This document shows, piece after piece, positions 28,059 to 37,384 of a stretch of DNA of 64,000 nt (the stretch's first letter is position 1; every line of letters starts with the position of its first letter). The translations under genes and the position numbers were made by a program. The DNA is from UKL13-3 sp040387195 (GTDB taxonomy: Bacteria; Bacteroidota; Bacteroidia; UKL13-3), in contig JAZKEF010000006.1 of assembly GCA_040387195.1 (NCBI GenBank), forward strand, positions 193,143 to 257,142, read 5' to 3'. A model generated the notes under the pieces. That model had not been told where the DNA came from. It ran no database searches and saw only the letters and a program-made list of their open reading frames with translations.

Positions 28059-30236
28059 TTACGCTTTAGGTTCAGTTGCTGCAGGAGCTGTACCTTCTTC
28101 CTTAGCCGGAGCTTCCGCACGTGGCGGGCGAGGCAACAATGCCTTGCGTGAAAGTTTCGCTTTACCTGTTTTCTTGTCGATCTCAATCAATTTAACCTTG
28201 ATTTCTTCGCCAACCTGTAATACGCCTTCCATTGTTGGTAAGCGGTTCCAGCTGATTTCAGAGATGTGAAGCAATCCATCTTTACCCGGCATAAACTCAA
28301 CGAATGCACCAAAGTCAACAATTGTTTTTACTTTACCAATATACTCTTCGCCTACTGTAGGAACTGCAACAATACCTTTTACGATGTTCATTGCTTTTTG
28401 CAATGCTTCACCATTGGTAGCAGCAATTTCCACAATACCGTTGTTGCCAACTTCTGTAATTGAAATGGTAGCTCCGGTATCTTTCTGGATTCCCTGAATT
28501 ACTTTACCTCCGGGTCCGATTACCGCACCAATGAAGTCTTTATCAATTACCAATGTTTCGATACGTGGTGCATGTGGTTTGTAATCTGCAGCCGGTTTCG
28601 AAATGGTTTTGTTCATTTCGCCCATAATATGCAAACGACCTTTTTTAGCCTGCATCAACGCCTCTTCTACCATTTCCCAACGCAATCCGTTGATCTTGAT
28701 ATCCATCTGACAAGCAACGATACCTTTGCTGGTACCTACTACTTTAAAGTCCATATCTCCCAGGTGATCTTCATCCCCCAAGATATCAGACAATACGGAG
28801 TATTTACCTGTTTTCTCATCAGAGATCAATCCCATGGCGATACCGCTTACGGCATCCTTTACTTTAATACCTGCATCCATCAAAGCCAATGAACCTGCAC
28901 AAACAGTAGCCATCGAAGATGAACCGTTTGACTCGAGGATATCGGAAACGATACGGATGGTATACGGACTTTCGATTAAACTAGGCAATACACGTTTCAA
29001 ACCGCGCAATGCTAAGTTACCATGTCCGATTTCACGTCTTCCCGGACCACGGTTTGGTTTTACCTCACCCGTACTGAAAGAAGGGAAATTGTAATGCAAT
29101 AAGAATTTAGAATAACCATGCATCATCGGAGCATCCAATAATTGCTCGTCTAATTTTGTTCCTAAGGTTACGGTTGTGAGTGATTGTGTTTCACCACGTG
29201 TAAACACTGCACTTCCGTGTGCACCGGGCAGGTATCCTACTTCACTCCAGATAGGACGAACCTCATCCAGCTGACGACCATCCAAGCGTGTTTTTTCGTT
29301 TAAGATCATGGCACGTACTGCATCATACTCTACATTGCCGAAATACTTGTTTGATAAGAATTTATCCAAAACTGTTCCTTCCGGTAACGTTGCTTTGAAC
29401 TCTTCTCTGATTGCTTTGAATGCCGCACTGCGTTCGCCTTTAGGCAATTTACCTTTGGCTACTGCATAAATTTTATCGTATGCAAATGCTGCAATTTGAG
29501 TTTCCAACTCTGCATCACTGCGTTCGTGGTTGTACTCACGTGTAGCTTTACGGCCACCCAGCATTTCGCAAAGTTCCCATTGTGCTTTACACTGCGCAAT
29601 AATTGCATCGTGTGCAAAACGCATGGCTTTTACCATGTCTTCTTCAGTAATCTCGCCCATTTCACCTTCCACCATGTTCAGATCCTTTTCAGTACCTGCT
29701 ACCATAAGGTCGATGTCTGCATCAGCCAGTTCGCTGATGGTTGGGTTCAATTTAAACTCTCCGTTGATACGTGCAACACGTACTTCCGAGATAGGTCCGT
29801 TGAACGGAATATCGCTCATCATCAAAGCAGCAGAAGCAGCTAATCCTACAAGACAATCAGGGTTTAAGTTTTTATCTGCAGAGATCAACTGCAGCATTAC
29901 TTGTGTATCTGCGTGAAAATCTTCCGGGAATAACGGACGGATAGCACGGTCGACCAAGCGGCTTACCAATACTTCATAATCCGATAATTTTGCTTCACGT
30001 TTGTGGAAACTACCCGGGATACGACCTACAGCCGCAAATTTTTCCTGGTAATCCACTGTAAGTGGCATAAAATCTACATCTTCTTTGGCCTCTTTTGCTG
30101 CTACGGCAGTTGCTAAAATCATGGTGTCACCCATTCTTACTACTACCGATCCGTCAGCTTGTTTTGCTAGTTTACCTGTTTCGATTGAAATTTCTCTTCC
30201 ATCACCTAAGGTAAAGGTTTTTGTTGTTGCTTTCAT
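28059..30236 (-). CDS. pnp: Polyribonucleotide nucleotidyltransferase (PNPase)
   Basis: 725 residues from the ATG that begins MKATTKTFTLGDG; an upstream extension reads through the rpsO terminator region and is unlikely. Two RNase PH-like domains (for example FMPLTVDYQEKFAAVGRIPG and REIGHGNLALRGL), a KH domain with FIGAVIGPGGKVIQGIQ and an S1 domain with GAFVEFMPGKDGLLHIS are all present. It degrades RNA 3'-to-5' with phosphate in the cytosolic degradosome. The C-terminal tail is Ala/Pro/Glu-rich. Its gene follows rpsO on the same strand, the common bacterial order. Confidence 0.97.
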   Translation of the reverse strand: MKATTKTFTLGDGREISIETGKLAKQADGSVVVRMGDTMILATAVAAKEAKEDVDFMPLTVDYQEKFAAVGRIPGSFHKREAKLSDYEVLVSRLVDRAIRPLFPEDFHADTQVMLQLISADKNLNPDCLVGLAASAALMMSDIPFNGPISEVRVARINGEFKLNPTISELADADIDLMVAGTEKDLNMVEGEMGEITEEDMVKAMRFAHDAIIAQCKAQWELCEMLGGRKATREYNHERSDAELETQIAAFAYDKIYAVAKGKLPKGERSAAFKAIREEFKATLPEGTVLDKFLSNKYFGNVEYDAVRAMILNEKTRLDGRQLDEVRPIWSEVGYLPGAHGSAVFTRGETQSLTTVTLGTKLDEQLLDAPMMHGYSKFLLHYNFPSFSTGEVKPNRGPGRREIGHGNLALRGLKRVLPSLIESPYTIRIVSDILESNGSSSMATVCAGSLALMDAGIKVKDAVSGIAMGLISDEKTGKYSVLSDILGDEDHLGDMDFKVVGTSKGIVACQMDIKINGLRWEMVEEALMQAKKGRLHIMGEMNKTISKPAADYKPHAPRIETLVIDKDFIGAVIGPGGKVIQGIQKDTGATISITEVGNNGIVEIAATNGEALQKAMNIVKGIVAVPTVGEEYIGKVKTIVDFGAFVEFMPGKDGLLHISEISWNRLPTMEGVLQVGEEIKVKLIEIDKKTGKAKLSRKALLPRPPRAEAPAKEEGTAPAATEPKA

Positions 30237-30306
30237 TTTTGTTATGATTTCCTCTTGCCGCAATACTGCTAAAAGTGCTCCCCAACGCGGCTTTTTGGTT
30301 TGCACT

Positions 30307-30339
30307 GAAAAAAACAAAAGCAGGACAAATGCCCTGCTT
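30307..30339 (-). terminator. Intrinsic terminator between rpsO and pnp
   Basis: On the minus strand, a 7-bp stem AAGCAGG/CCTGCTT around an 8-nt loop is followed by a T-rich tract (TTTTGTTTTTTT). It sits about 90 nt past rpsO and 70 nt before pnp, so it may end rpsO mRNA or act as an attenuator for pnp. Confidence 0.75.
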
Positions 30340-30426
30340 GTTGTAATGTGTTACTGAAAATAAGAATGAAATCGCGAGGCGAGAGTAACTCTCACATCGT
30401 ACATCTCCATTCTCAAATTCTTCATC

Positions 30427-30702
30427 TTACTTACGAATGTCAAGTTCTTTGATGATCGCACGGTAACGGAAAATGTCTTCGCGGATTAAGTAATCCAATA
30501 AGGCACGTCTTTTACCTACCAATTTCACCAGGCTTAATTCTGCTGAGAAATCTTTCTTGTTAATTTTCAAATGCTCGGTGATGTGGTTGATGCGATGCGT
30601 GAACAAAGCGATCTGACTCTCAGCCGAACCTGTGTCTGTTGTAGACTTAGCTCTACCGTACTTAGCGAAAACCTCTTGTTTTCTTTCTGTGGTCAAATAC
30701 AT
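30427..30702 (-). CDS. rpsO: 30S ribosomal protein S15 (uS15)
   Basis: 91 residues, close to the usual 89. Contains the uS15 signature TGSAESQIALFTHRINHITEHL, here spanning residues 22-43, and LVGKRRALLDYLIREDIFRY. It binds the central domain of 16S rRNA and is an early assembly protein. It lies just upstream of pnp on the same strand, separated by a terminator-like hairpin. A weak start context is typical of Bacteroidota; the ATG chosen matches the family N-terminus (MYLTTERKQEVF). Confidence 0.97.
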   Translation of the reverse strand: MYLTTERKQEVFAKYGRAKSTTDTGSAESQIALFTHRINHITEHLKINKKDFSAELSLVKLVGKRRALLDYLIREDIFRYRAIIKELDIRK

Positions 30703-30950
30703 GTTGTAATTGTTTAATTGTTATAAATGAGGCGCAAGGATAGCCTTAAAATCGGAATTTACCAAATCCTCTGCGAGATTCCGGATACCCAATGCCCGTC
30801 TTTCGATACCAAATACTGAATGCTCGATGCCGGATAGGAGCGGAATGCAGGGCCCCTGAGCTTCGCGAAGCAGTCCCGATAACTATCGAGAGCCGAAGGC
30901 GGTCGGATGGTGAAACAAGACTGACAAAATGTTCGTTTTCACCCTTTTTT

Positions 30951-31195
30951 AATTCAGGTCCGAGGTCCATCAACTCACCTCTGAGGTGAACTAATTCAGG
31001 TTTGAGGTCCATCGACTCACCTTTGAGGTGAATTAATTCAGGTCCGAGGTCCATCAACTCACCTTTGAGGTGAATTAATTCATGTCCGAGGTCCATCAAC
31101 TCACCTTTGAGGTGAATTAATTCAGGTTCGAGGTCCATCGACTCACCTTTGAGGTGAACTCATTCATGTCTGAGGTGAATTAACTCACCTCAAAA
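30951..31195. repeat. 42-bp tandem repeat array
   Basis: Five full units of 42 bp start at 30951, 30993, 31035, 31077 and 31119, followed by a partial degenerate unit. Each holds a small inverted repeat, CACCT-TTG-AGGTG. The unit is 14 codons long and the minus strand stays open across it (ELIHLKGELMDLGP-type repeat), but the frame continues into REP-like sequence, so coding is doubtful. Confidence 0.9.
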
Positions 31196-31317
31196 CATAC
31201 CCTGTTTTGTTTGCAGGTAAACATTATCAGTAAGTTACGCCACACTTCTTCGATAAACATACACTCGTTCGGCTGCCAGGTGTATCTACTGACAGCATGT
31301 CGGTTGGCGTCTTCATC

Positions 31318-31416
31318 AAGCAAGTTGCAAACTTGCTTGTGTACGGTGATTGAAGTTACAAACTTCAATCAACAGCCTGCTCCCGTTGGCTTCGGCTCCG
31401 CTCAGCCAACGGGAGC
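31318..31416. repeat. Three consecutive perfect inverted repeats
   Basis: Stem 1: AAGCAAGTT/AACTTGCTT (31318-31338, 3-nt loop). Stem 2: TGATTGAAGTT/AACTTCAATCA (31347-31371, 3-nt loop). Stem 3: a 13-bp stem GCTCCCGTTGGCT/AGCCAACGGGAGC (31379-31416, 12-nt loop). Such hairpin clusters resemble REP sequences mobilised by RAYT transposases, though no transposase is present. Confidence 0.85.
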
Positions 31417-31555
31417 CCTCCATCAAGCCTCACGAATCGAGCATCTCTTATCCAGTACGTTACCCTTTTATTTCACCGCCATTTTAAACCCATTCATCTA
31501 ATTTCTGTCTTAGTTACTTCTTTATACGGTAATATTGCAGCTTCAAATTTTTTCC

Positions 31556-34030
31556 ATGACAAAACGTTTCTCCCCTCTGTTTATACTTTTGCTCCTTTGT
31601 TTTTCAACTGCTTACGCCCAGCGGGGACCGGGTGGAAACGGAGAGGGCCTGTCCCGGATGCCTGCCATTGGCCGTGTGTATGGTAAAGTGATTGAGTCGG
31701 GCAGCAAACAACCCGTGGAATATGCCACCATTACTTTACTGAGCGGTCCTAAGGACAGTGTAATAACCGGTGCCCTTGCCAAAGCCAATGGCGATTTTTC
31801 GCTTGATAAGATTCCGTTCGGGCGTTTTAAACTCCGCGTGCAGTTTATCGGCTATAAAACACTTTTTCAACCCATCATGATTACGCCCAACAATGTGGAA
31901 CAGGATATTGGGAACATCAAACTTGAACAGAATACCAAAGCCCTGGATGAGGTAACCATCAGTGCCGAAAAACAAACGGTAAATATGGGTATCGATAAAC
32001 GGGTATACAATCCGGATAAGGACTTGTCGGCAAAAGGAGGTACAGCCCTGGATGTGATGAAAAATGTACCGGGTGTAACGGTAGATGGAGATGGAAACGT
32101 AGCACTGCGTAACTCCACCCCAACCATTTTTATTGATGGTAGGCCAAGTACCCTTACCCTTGAGCAAATTCCTTCGGACCAGATTGACCGCATTGAAGTA
32201 GTAACCAACCCATCGGCCAAGTATGACGCAAGTGCTACAGGTGGTATTTTAAATGTGTTTTTAAAGAAAAACAGCAAACCCGGATACAACGGTATAGTAA
32301 CTGCCGGAATAGGAACCAACAACCGTTACAACCTGATGACCAGTTTGAATATCAAGGAAGGGAAAACCAATTTTTTTATTTCCTATAACTTAAACTCTGC
32401 TCAGAACCCAACACTAGGATACACCAACCGCACCAACTTTAACAATGAACTTCCTACCGGATATTTTAAGCAAGACAACAGCAGCTTATCGGGGCGCATG
32501 ATGCAAAACGGGCGTATCGGATTTGATTACAGCATCACCAACCGCTCCACCATCACCCTGTCGCAAGGTATTATGGCAGGCGATATGACCAATAAGGATG
32601 AGCAAACGTATGTACAAACAGGCACCGGCAATAACTTACTGTTTAAAGGCGACCGTTTGAATGACCAGACAACCAAATGGAGAAACTACAGCACGCAACT
32701 TCAGTTCCGGCATTCTTACCCTAAGAAAGGAAAAGAGTGGACAACAGACTTAACGTATAACCATTCCGAGCGTGATAACAACTCCACCTTTACAACCAAC
32801 AACTATGACGGGGCCGGTGCATATGTATCCACCGACCAGCAACTCAATACAGGAACCGGCAGCAGCAATATGTTAACCTATCAATTCGATTTTACCCTGC
32901 CGGTTACCGATACGGCCAAACTGGAATTTGGGGTAAAGGCAAATTACAAACTGGATAAAACCGTGCTGGATGTAACCAGCAACGGTGCCTATGATGCCGT
33001 TTTGTCGAATAACTATAATATTACGGATAGGGTTAATGCCGCATATGTTACCTATTCGAGTATGCTTTGGGGAATTGGTTACCAGGGTGGTGTTCGTTTT
33101 GAACAAACACGTTTTACCGGAGAGTTGGTTGGCAAAAATTTAAGCTTCGAATACTATTATCCGGATGGTACCCGCAACTTGGCCAAAGCCTTTTTCCCGA
33201 GTTTATACCTGAGCAAAAAACTCAAAAACAGCCAGGAATTCCAGCTCAACTTTTCGCGTAAAATAAGTCGCCCCGATTTTATGCAAATGATGCCGTTTAT
33301 TATGTTCAGTGATAAGCAGAACTATCGTATCGGTAACCCGAACCTATCGCCCGAGTTTATCAATATTGCCGAATTCAACTATAATAAAACGCATGCAAAC
33401 GGAAGCTTCCTTTCGTCTGTATACGTTCGCCAAACCGAACGCGCCATTACCAATTATGTATACCAGTTACCTTCCGACTCCAGCATTTTGGTAAGCACCT
33501 TTATTAATGGCGATAACAGTTTAGCTTACGGATGGGAAAACAGTATAAAGTATTCCATGTTCAACAAAAAGCTGGACCTTACCCTTAATGGAACTGTTTT
33601 TTATACCACTATTTCGGCCAGCACTTCCACCTTGCAATTGCAAAATGACGGTATCAGCTGGAATGCAAAAGCAATGGCCGCTTATAAGTTCCCTAAACAA
33701 TATACTTTCCAGGTTAACGGTGGATACGAAGCTCCACGGATTATTCCGCAGGGAACCACCAAGGAAGTATATTCGATTGACCTTTCGCTCAACAAAGAAA
33801 TTGTGAAAACCCTTTCGGTAAACCTGACGTTGAATGACGTTTTTAATACACGCAGGTTTGGAACGTATTATGAAAGTGATGCCTTTACACAAGACCTTTC
33901 GCGCAGACGTGAAACACGGTTTTTGCGCTTAACCGTATCATGGCGGTTTGGCGAAATGGATGCTTCCATTTTCCGCAAACGCAAAGCCAACCGCGATAAC
34001 CAGGGTGGTGGTATGGAAGGCGAGTTTTAG
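31556..34030 (+). CDS. Outer-membrane beta-barrel receptor, TonB-dependent-receptor-like
   Basis: 824 residues from the ATG at MTKRFSPLF; a TTG 21 nt earlier is less likely. Signal peptide about 1-22 (ends AYAQ). Then a carboxypeptidase-regulatory-like domain (about 45-125: GRVYGKVIESGSKQPVEYAT), a plug-like domain (about 145-230: GGTALDVMKNVPGVTVDGDG, IDRIEVVTNPSAKYDASATGG) and a long barrel. The layout matches the Bacteroidota OMP_b-brl_3 group, which lacks the typical SusC partner. Substrate unknown. A standalone gene, with no SusD-like protein next to it. Confidence 0.87.
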   Translation: MTKRFSPLFILLLLCFSTAYAQRGPGGNGEGLSRMPAIGRVYGKVIESGSKQPVEYATITLLSGPKDSVITGALAKANGDFSLDKIPFGRFKLRVQFIGYKTLFQPIMITPNNVEQDIGNIKLEQNTKALDEVTISAEKQTVNMGIDKRVYNPDKDLSAKGGTALDVMKNVPGVTVDGDGNVALRNSTPTIFIDGRPSTLTLEQIPSDQIDRIEVVTNPSAKYDASATGGILNVFLKKNSKPGYNGIVTAGIGTNNRYNLMTSLNIKEGKTNFFISYNLNSAQNPTLGYTNRTNFNNELPTGYFKQDNSSLSGRMMQNGRIGFDYSITNRSTITLSQGIMAGDMTNKDEQTYVQTGTGNNLLFKGDRLNDQTTKWRNYSTQLQFRHSYPKKGKEWTTDLTYNHSERDNNSTFTTNNYDGAGAYVSTDQQLNTGTGSSNMLTYQFDFTLPVTDTAKLEFGVKANYKLDKTVLDVTSNGAYDAVLSNNYNITDRVNAAYVTYSSMLWGIGYQGGVRFEQTRFTGELVGKNLSFEYYYPDGTRNLAKAFFPSLYLSKKLKNSQEFQLNFSRKISRPDFMQMMPFIMFSDKQNYRIGNPNLSPEFINIAEFNYNKTHANGSFLSSVYVRQTERAITNYVYQLPSDSSILVSTFINGDNSLAYGWENSIKYSMFNKKLDLTLNGTVFYTTISASTSTLQLQNDGISWNAKAMAAYKFPKQYTFQVNGGYEAPRIIPQGTTKEVYSIDLSLNKEIVKTLSVNLTLNDVFNTRRFGTYYESDAFTQDLSRRRETRFLRLTVSWRFGEMDASIFRKRKANRDNQGGGMEGEF

Positions 34031-34218
34031 TTGGGTAAAAAGTTGCGGGTTAATTATTGCGAGTTGACTATTGCGGGTTAACAACCGCTAAAAAGCCAAA
34101 CGCCACTTATTTGCCTACTGCTCACGAAAGGCTATCAGGATTCTTCTTTGCATATTGCTAAAAGCCTAGCACCAACTGCCTTCATTCCGCATTCGACACT
34201 CCGCAATCCGCATTTTTC

Positions 34219-37176
34219 TTAGCGTCCGCCCAACTCCCGGTATTTTTGCATGCATTGTTGCGCCTCCTGCTGTTTCCCTTCTTTCGAAAACACTTCGGCA
34301 AGTGCCCTGAATGCCATTGCATTTTTACCGTCCATTGATACAGCTATAATCAAATTGTCTTCGGCTTTTTTCAAAGAGTTATTATTCATATAAGATAAAC
34401 CGAGGTAATAATATATTTGAGGCACACTGCTTCCTCCACGTTTGAGGGCATTTTCAAAATGGGTAATGGCCCCGCCAAAATTACCTCTGGTGTATTCCAG
34501 TCCGGCTGCATGAAAATAGGCATCCGTATAATTAAATTTAAGAGCTGTTGATTTTTTGAAACACTCAAGTGCTTTATCGAAATCCTGTTTGGCATTGTAT
34601 ACTTGTCCCAACACATCATAAGCAACATAGTTTTCGGGGTAGATAGTGATCGCTTGGTTGAGCGCAATAATAGCCGAATCAACTTTCTGAGCAGTGAACA
34701 GCGCCATTCCTTTCATGCGAAAAGCCTCTTCATCCATCGGGTTCCACTCGGCAGCCCGGGTAAAATAATAAATTGCCGAATCCAGATTGTTGGCTTCAAT
34801 TGCTTTGTACCCAAGTGGCATATCATACGTTTCACGCTTCACCACTACACAAATCGGAATGCCATCCGCTTTTACTTCATATACTGTTCCTTTAGGAGGA
34901 TAAGCTCCGTTGAGCAATTCATTTTTTGAATACGTGCGTGAGGTATAAATCGCATAATCCCAAAACGGTTTTCCCTCTTCATACTCGCGCACCCACTGGA
35001 ACTGAATATCGGGATTGATTTTTTGTGCATAATACGCACCCGTTAACGGTTCGTTATTGATGGCAACCACCAGCTTTCCTGTAGGGTGCTGATTGGCTAT
35101 CCACTCGGCAGCTTCGCGGCAAGAGTTGGAATAATAATCCATTTCATATGCTCCATATGCTCCTTTTGTACCACCCACAATTTCGTTGTAATACACCACT
35201 TCATTCGGGTGGTTTTTAACCATCCACATGGCAGGCAACGAAACAAGTGCCAATAACACAACGGTAAGCACTCCCTGCACAATGGTGTTTTTACTCACCC
35301 TGAACAAAGACTCCCAACCCAGTGCTGTGAGCACAATAAACGGTGGGTAGGTAAACATGTAATGCCTCCACCCGTTGTAATAATACATGCTTTGTACTTC
35401 GGCATATACAATGGGAAACACCAGCACAAATAATACAGCCAGGATATACGGATAGCTTCGTCCAAAATTTTTCTTCCACGCAAAAGCCAGCACAAGTAAG
35501 AATACAAACCCTGCAAGTACCGATAACGGAGCATTGATGATAATGAACTTAGGCAAATAATACCATGGCACATTGGCCATATACATGCGTGCTCCTTCAA
35601 ACAACTCATGGTTGTATGTAAAGAACTCGGCACTGGTTGATTTTTTGAGTGCCACATACCAGTTCGACATCACAGCTTCCTGCGCGAATGGCCATAATGA
35701 GATTCCTACAAAATGCGCAATCAACACAATTGTTGTTCCGGTAATAAAATAGGGAAACACTAATTTGGTGGCTTGCGAAAAGCCGGTTTTCCGCGCATAC
35801 ATGATAAGGCTGATTACCATAAACAAACCGGTATATGCATAAAACACAATCCCCCCGATGCGGGAACCAATTGCCATTCCGATACCGATGCCGCACCACA
35901 TCAGATAGGTAAATTTTGGTGAAGGCAAGTGTTTGAGTACCTTAATCAGAAAATACAAAGCCATGGCACAACCCGCTGCAAAAGGAATGTCTGTAGGGTT
36001 GTTCATGCTGTGCCCCAAAAATACCGGACTGAATAAAATGAGTACAAAAGCAATCAAACCGGTTCGCCATGAACCCAGCTCCTTAGCCATGAGTGCGGCA
36101 AATAACATGGCCAAAAATCCATACAACGCATTTAAGAAATGGCGTGTTTCAAATTCTCCCCACAATTTAACATGTGTATTCAACCAGGCCGAAATCACAT
36201 TAAAATGTTCACCGTAATACCGGAACTCATTCATGGTTGAAGTTTCACTCAGTGCAGCTTTGTCTTCGCCATCGGTCTCAAAATATTTGAGCATATCATA
36301 GCCATACATATTATGTCGCTTGGCATCCCAGCTAATTCCATAATCAAAACTCAAACGTGGCAACAGGATCAATCCGGCCAACACTACCAGCAAAAATGCA
36401 AGTCGCGTAAACGGATGATTGCCCGAACTTGCAGGCGTACGTTGTTTGCTGAAGGCCTCACCCACAAACCAGTTCAATCGTGATGTTATTCCCGTTTTCA
36501 CCATACCACCCAAACGGTTAAAAGCAGGTGCGTTTTCCTTTTGTGTTAAGGTATACGAATGAAAAGGAACAGCCTCGTATGCTGCCTTGCATAACAATGC
36601 TAACTGGGTTGTATAGGTAGCCGAAAAATAAGATGCCACCGTTTGCTTATCAAAAAATGCGTACTGGTGACTATAATCTTTAACTGGAAGTGGCAGGAAT
36701 AACTGACCGATAAAATTGTAAACCCATTTTTTTGCTTTGGTAGCGAATGGCGTTTGTATACTTCCCGATTGTTTATTGAATTCGCCAACGTATACACCCT
36801 TTTCGGTGATGATTTTTTTATTGGTTTGAAAAGAATGCAACACGCCTGATATATTCATGCTTGCAGGATCGGCCACAAATACCCATTGTGCTTTTTTTGT
36901 TTCCAGTGCCGTTTCCAATGCCTCACCAAATGCAACAATACTGCACCGGTTTTTTGCCGTTAGTTCGGCAATATCCTTTTGCTCCGCAATCCCCACTGTA
37001 TCCTGATTGCACACAATAATCAATTCCACTTCCCCTTTGGCCCTGTTTAATACTGAAGCAACCTGCTTGCCGATAAACTCTGTATTACTTCCGGTAGCGT
37101 GTACCACACATAAAAGGTCATTCGCTTGTGTAACCTGAGGTTCTGTTTGGGTTGTTGTTTGTTTCTGCTTTTTCAT
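34219..37176 (-). CDS. GT2-like/GT39 (PMT-type) glycosyltransferase with C-terminal TPR repeats
   Basis: 985 residues. Residues about 18-215 resemble a degenerate GT2 (dolichol-phosphate-mannose-synthase-like) fold: LLCVVHATGSNTEF, VELIIVCNQD, VFVADPAS where a DxD would be expected, and LPLPVKDYSHQYAFFDK. Residues about 260-680 hold many transmembrane helices with a first-loop Asp in GISWDAKRHNMYGYDM, as in PMT/ArnT glycosyltransferases, and NNPTDIPFAAG. Residues about 790-975 contain four to five TPR units (AFRMKGMALFTAQKVDSAII, VLGQVYNAKQDFDKALECF). Likely transfers a sugar from a polyprenyl donor to protein or lipid on the outer face of the inner membrane. Substrate unknown. Confidence 0.82.
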   Translation of the reverse strand: MKKQKQTTTQTEPQVTQANDLLCVVHATGSNTEFIGKQVASVLNRAKGEVELIIVCNQDTVGIAEQKDIAELTAKNRCSIVAFGEALETALETKKAQWVFVADPASMNISGVLHSFQTNKKIITEKGVYVGEFNKQSGSIQTPFATKAKKWVYNFIGQLFLPLPVKDYSHQYAFFDKQTVASYFSATYTTQLALLCKAAYEAVPFHSYTLTQKENAPAFNRLGGMVKTGITSRLNWFVGEAFSKQRTPASSGNHPFTRLAFLLVVLAGLILLPRLSFDYGISWDAKRHNMYGYDMLKYFETDGEDKAALSETSTMNEFRYYGEHFNVISAWLNTHVKLWGEFETRHFLNALYGFLAMLFAALMAKELGSWRTGLIAFVLILFSPVFLGHSMNNPTDIPFAAGCAMALYFLIKVLKHLPSPKFTYLMWCGIGIGMAIGSRIGGIVFYAYTGLFMVISLIMYARKTGFSQATKLVFPYFITGTTIVLIAHFVGISLWPFAQEAVMSNWYVALKKSTSAEFFTYNHELFEGARMYMANVPWYYLPKFIIINAPLSVLAGFVFLLVLAFAWKKNFGRSYPYILAVLFVLVFPIVYAEVQSMYYYNGWRHYMFTYPPFIVLTALGWESLFRVSKNTIVQGVLTVVLLALVSLPAMWMVKNHPNEVVYYNEIVGGTKGAYGAYEMDYYSNSCREAAEWIANQHPTGKLVVAINNEPLTGAYYAQKINPDIQFQWVREYEEGKPFWDYAIYTSRTYSKNELLNGAYPPKGTVYEVKADGIPICVVVKRETYDMPLGYKAIEANNLDSAIYYFTRAAEWNPMDEEAFRMKGMALFTAQKVDSAIIALNQAITIYPENYVAYDVLGQVYNAKQDFDKALECFKKSTALKFNYTDAYFHAAGLEYTRGNFGGAITHFENALKRGGSSVPQIYYYLGLSYMNNNSLKKAEDNLIIAVSMDGKNAMAFRALAEVFSKEGKQQEAQQCMQKYRELGGR

Positions 37177-37384
37177 CTTCGGAATAAACTTGTTGGCTTT
37201 TGGTTACTATCACCAAAAATCAGGTAACGAAACTATAAAAAATGAGGTAAGCAACACCATTTGCATACAATCCTTTTGTTAATTTTTAGGTTACCCAACC
37301 GATGCAATTTTGCTTAATCCGCTATTTTACTGACCATTACACCGATTGCTATTCTTGGTTTGCAGTTGACGTATTTAAAAAATT
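37177..37384. other. Divergent intergenic region
   Basis: Between the GT39-TPR gene (minus) and the flavoprotein gene (plus). AT-rich, with no clear hairpin; it should hold both promoters, but I found no exact TAnnTTTG element that I would assign. Confidence 0.5.

Larger units (their letters stand above)
30703..31555. other. Long non-coding region rich in repeats
   Basis: About 850 bp between rpsO (minus) and an outer-membrane receptor gene (plus). From left to right it holds a REP-like stretch (about 30840-30905) with short palindromes, the 42-bp tandem array (30951-31195) and three consecutive inverted repeats (31318-31416). No convincing gene is visible. Confidence 0.7.

Noticed and set aside
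30237..30317. Extended N-terminus of pnp
   Set aside because: It would start inside the rpsO terminator tract; the family N-terminus matches the ATG at 30236.
30746..31138. 130-codon minus-strand frame with 14-residue repeats
   Set aside because: Repeats fit the frame only because 42 is a multiple of three; the second half is REP-like sequence. Kept only as a finding on the repeat.
30951..31195. Possible CRISPR array
   Set aside because: Units are contiguous with no unique spacers, and no cas gene is near.
34031..34218. Short TTGCGGGTTA-type repeats after the receptor gene
   Set aside because: Only about three degenerate units over 40 bp; too weak to call a repeat array or a terminator.
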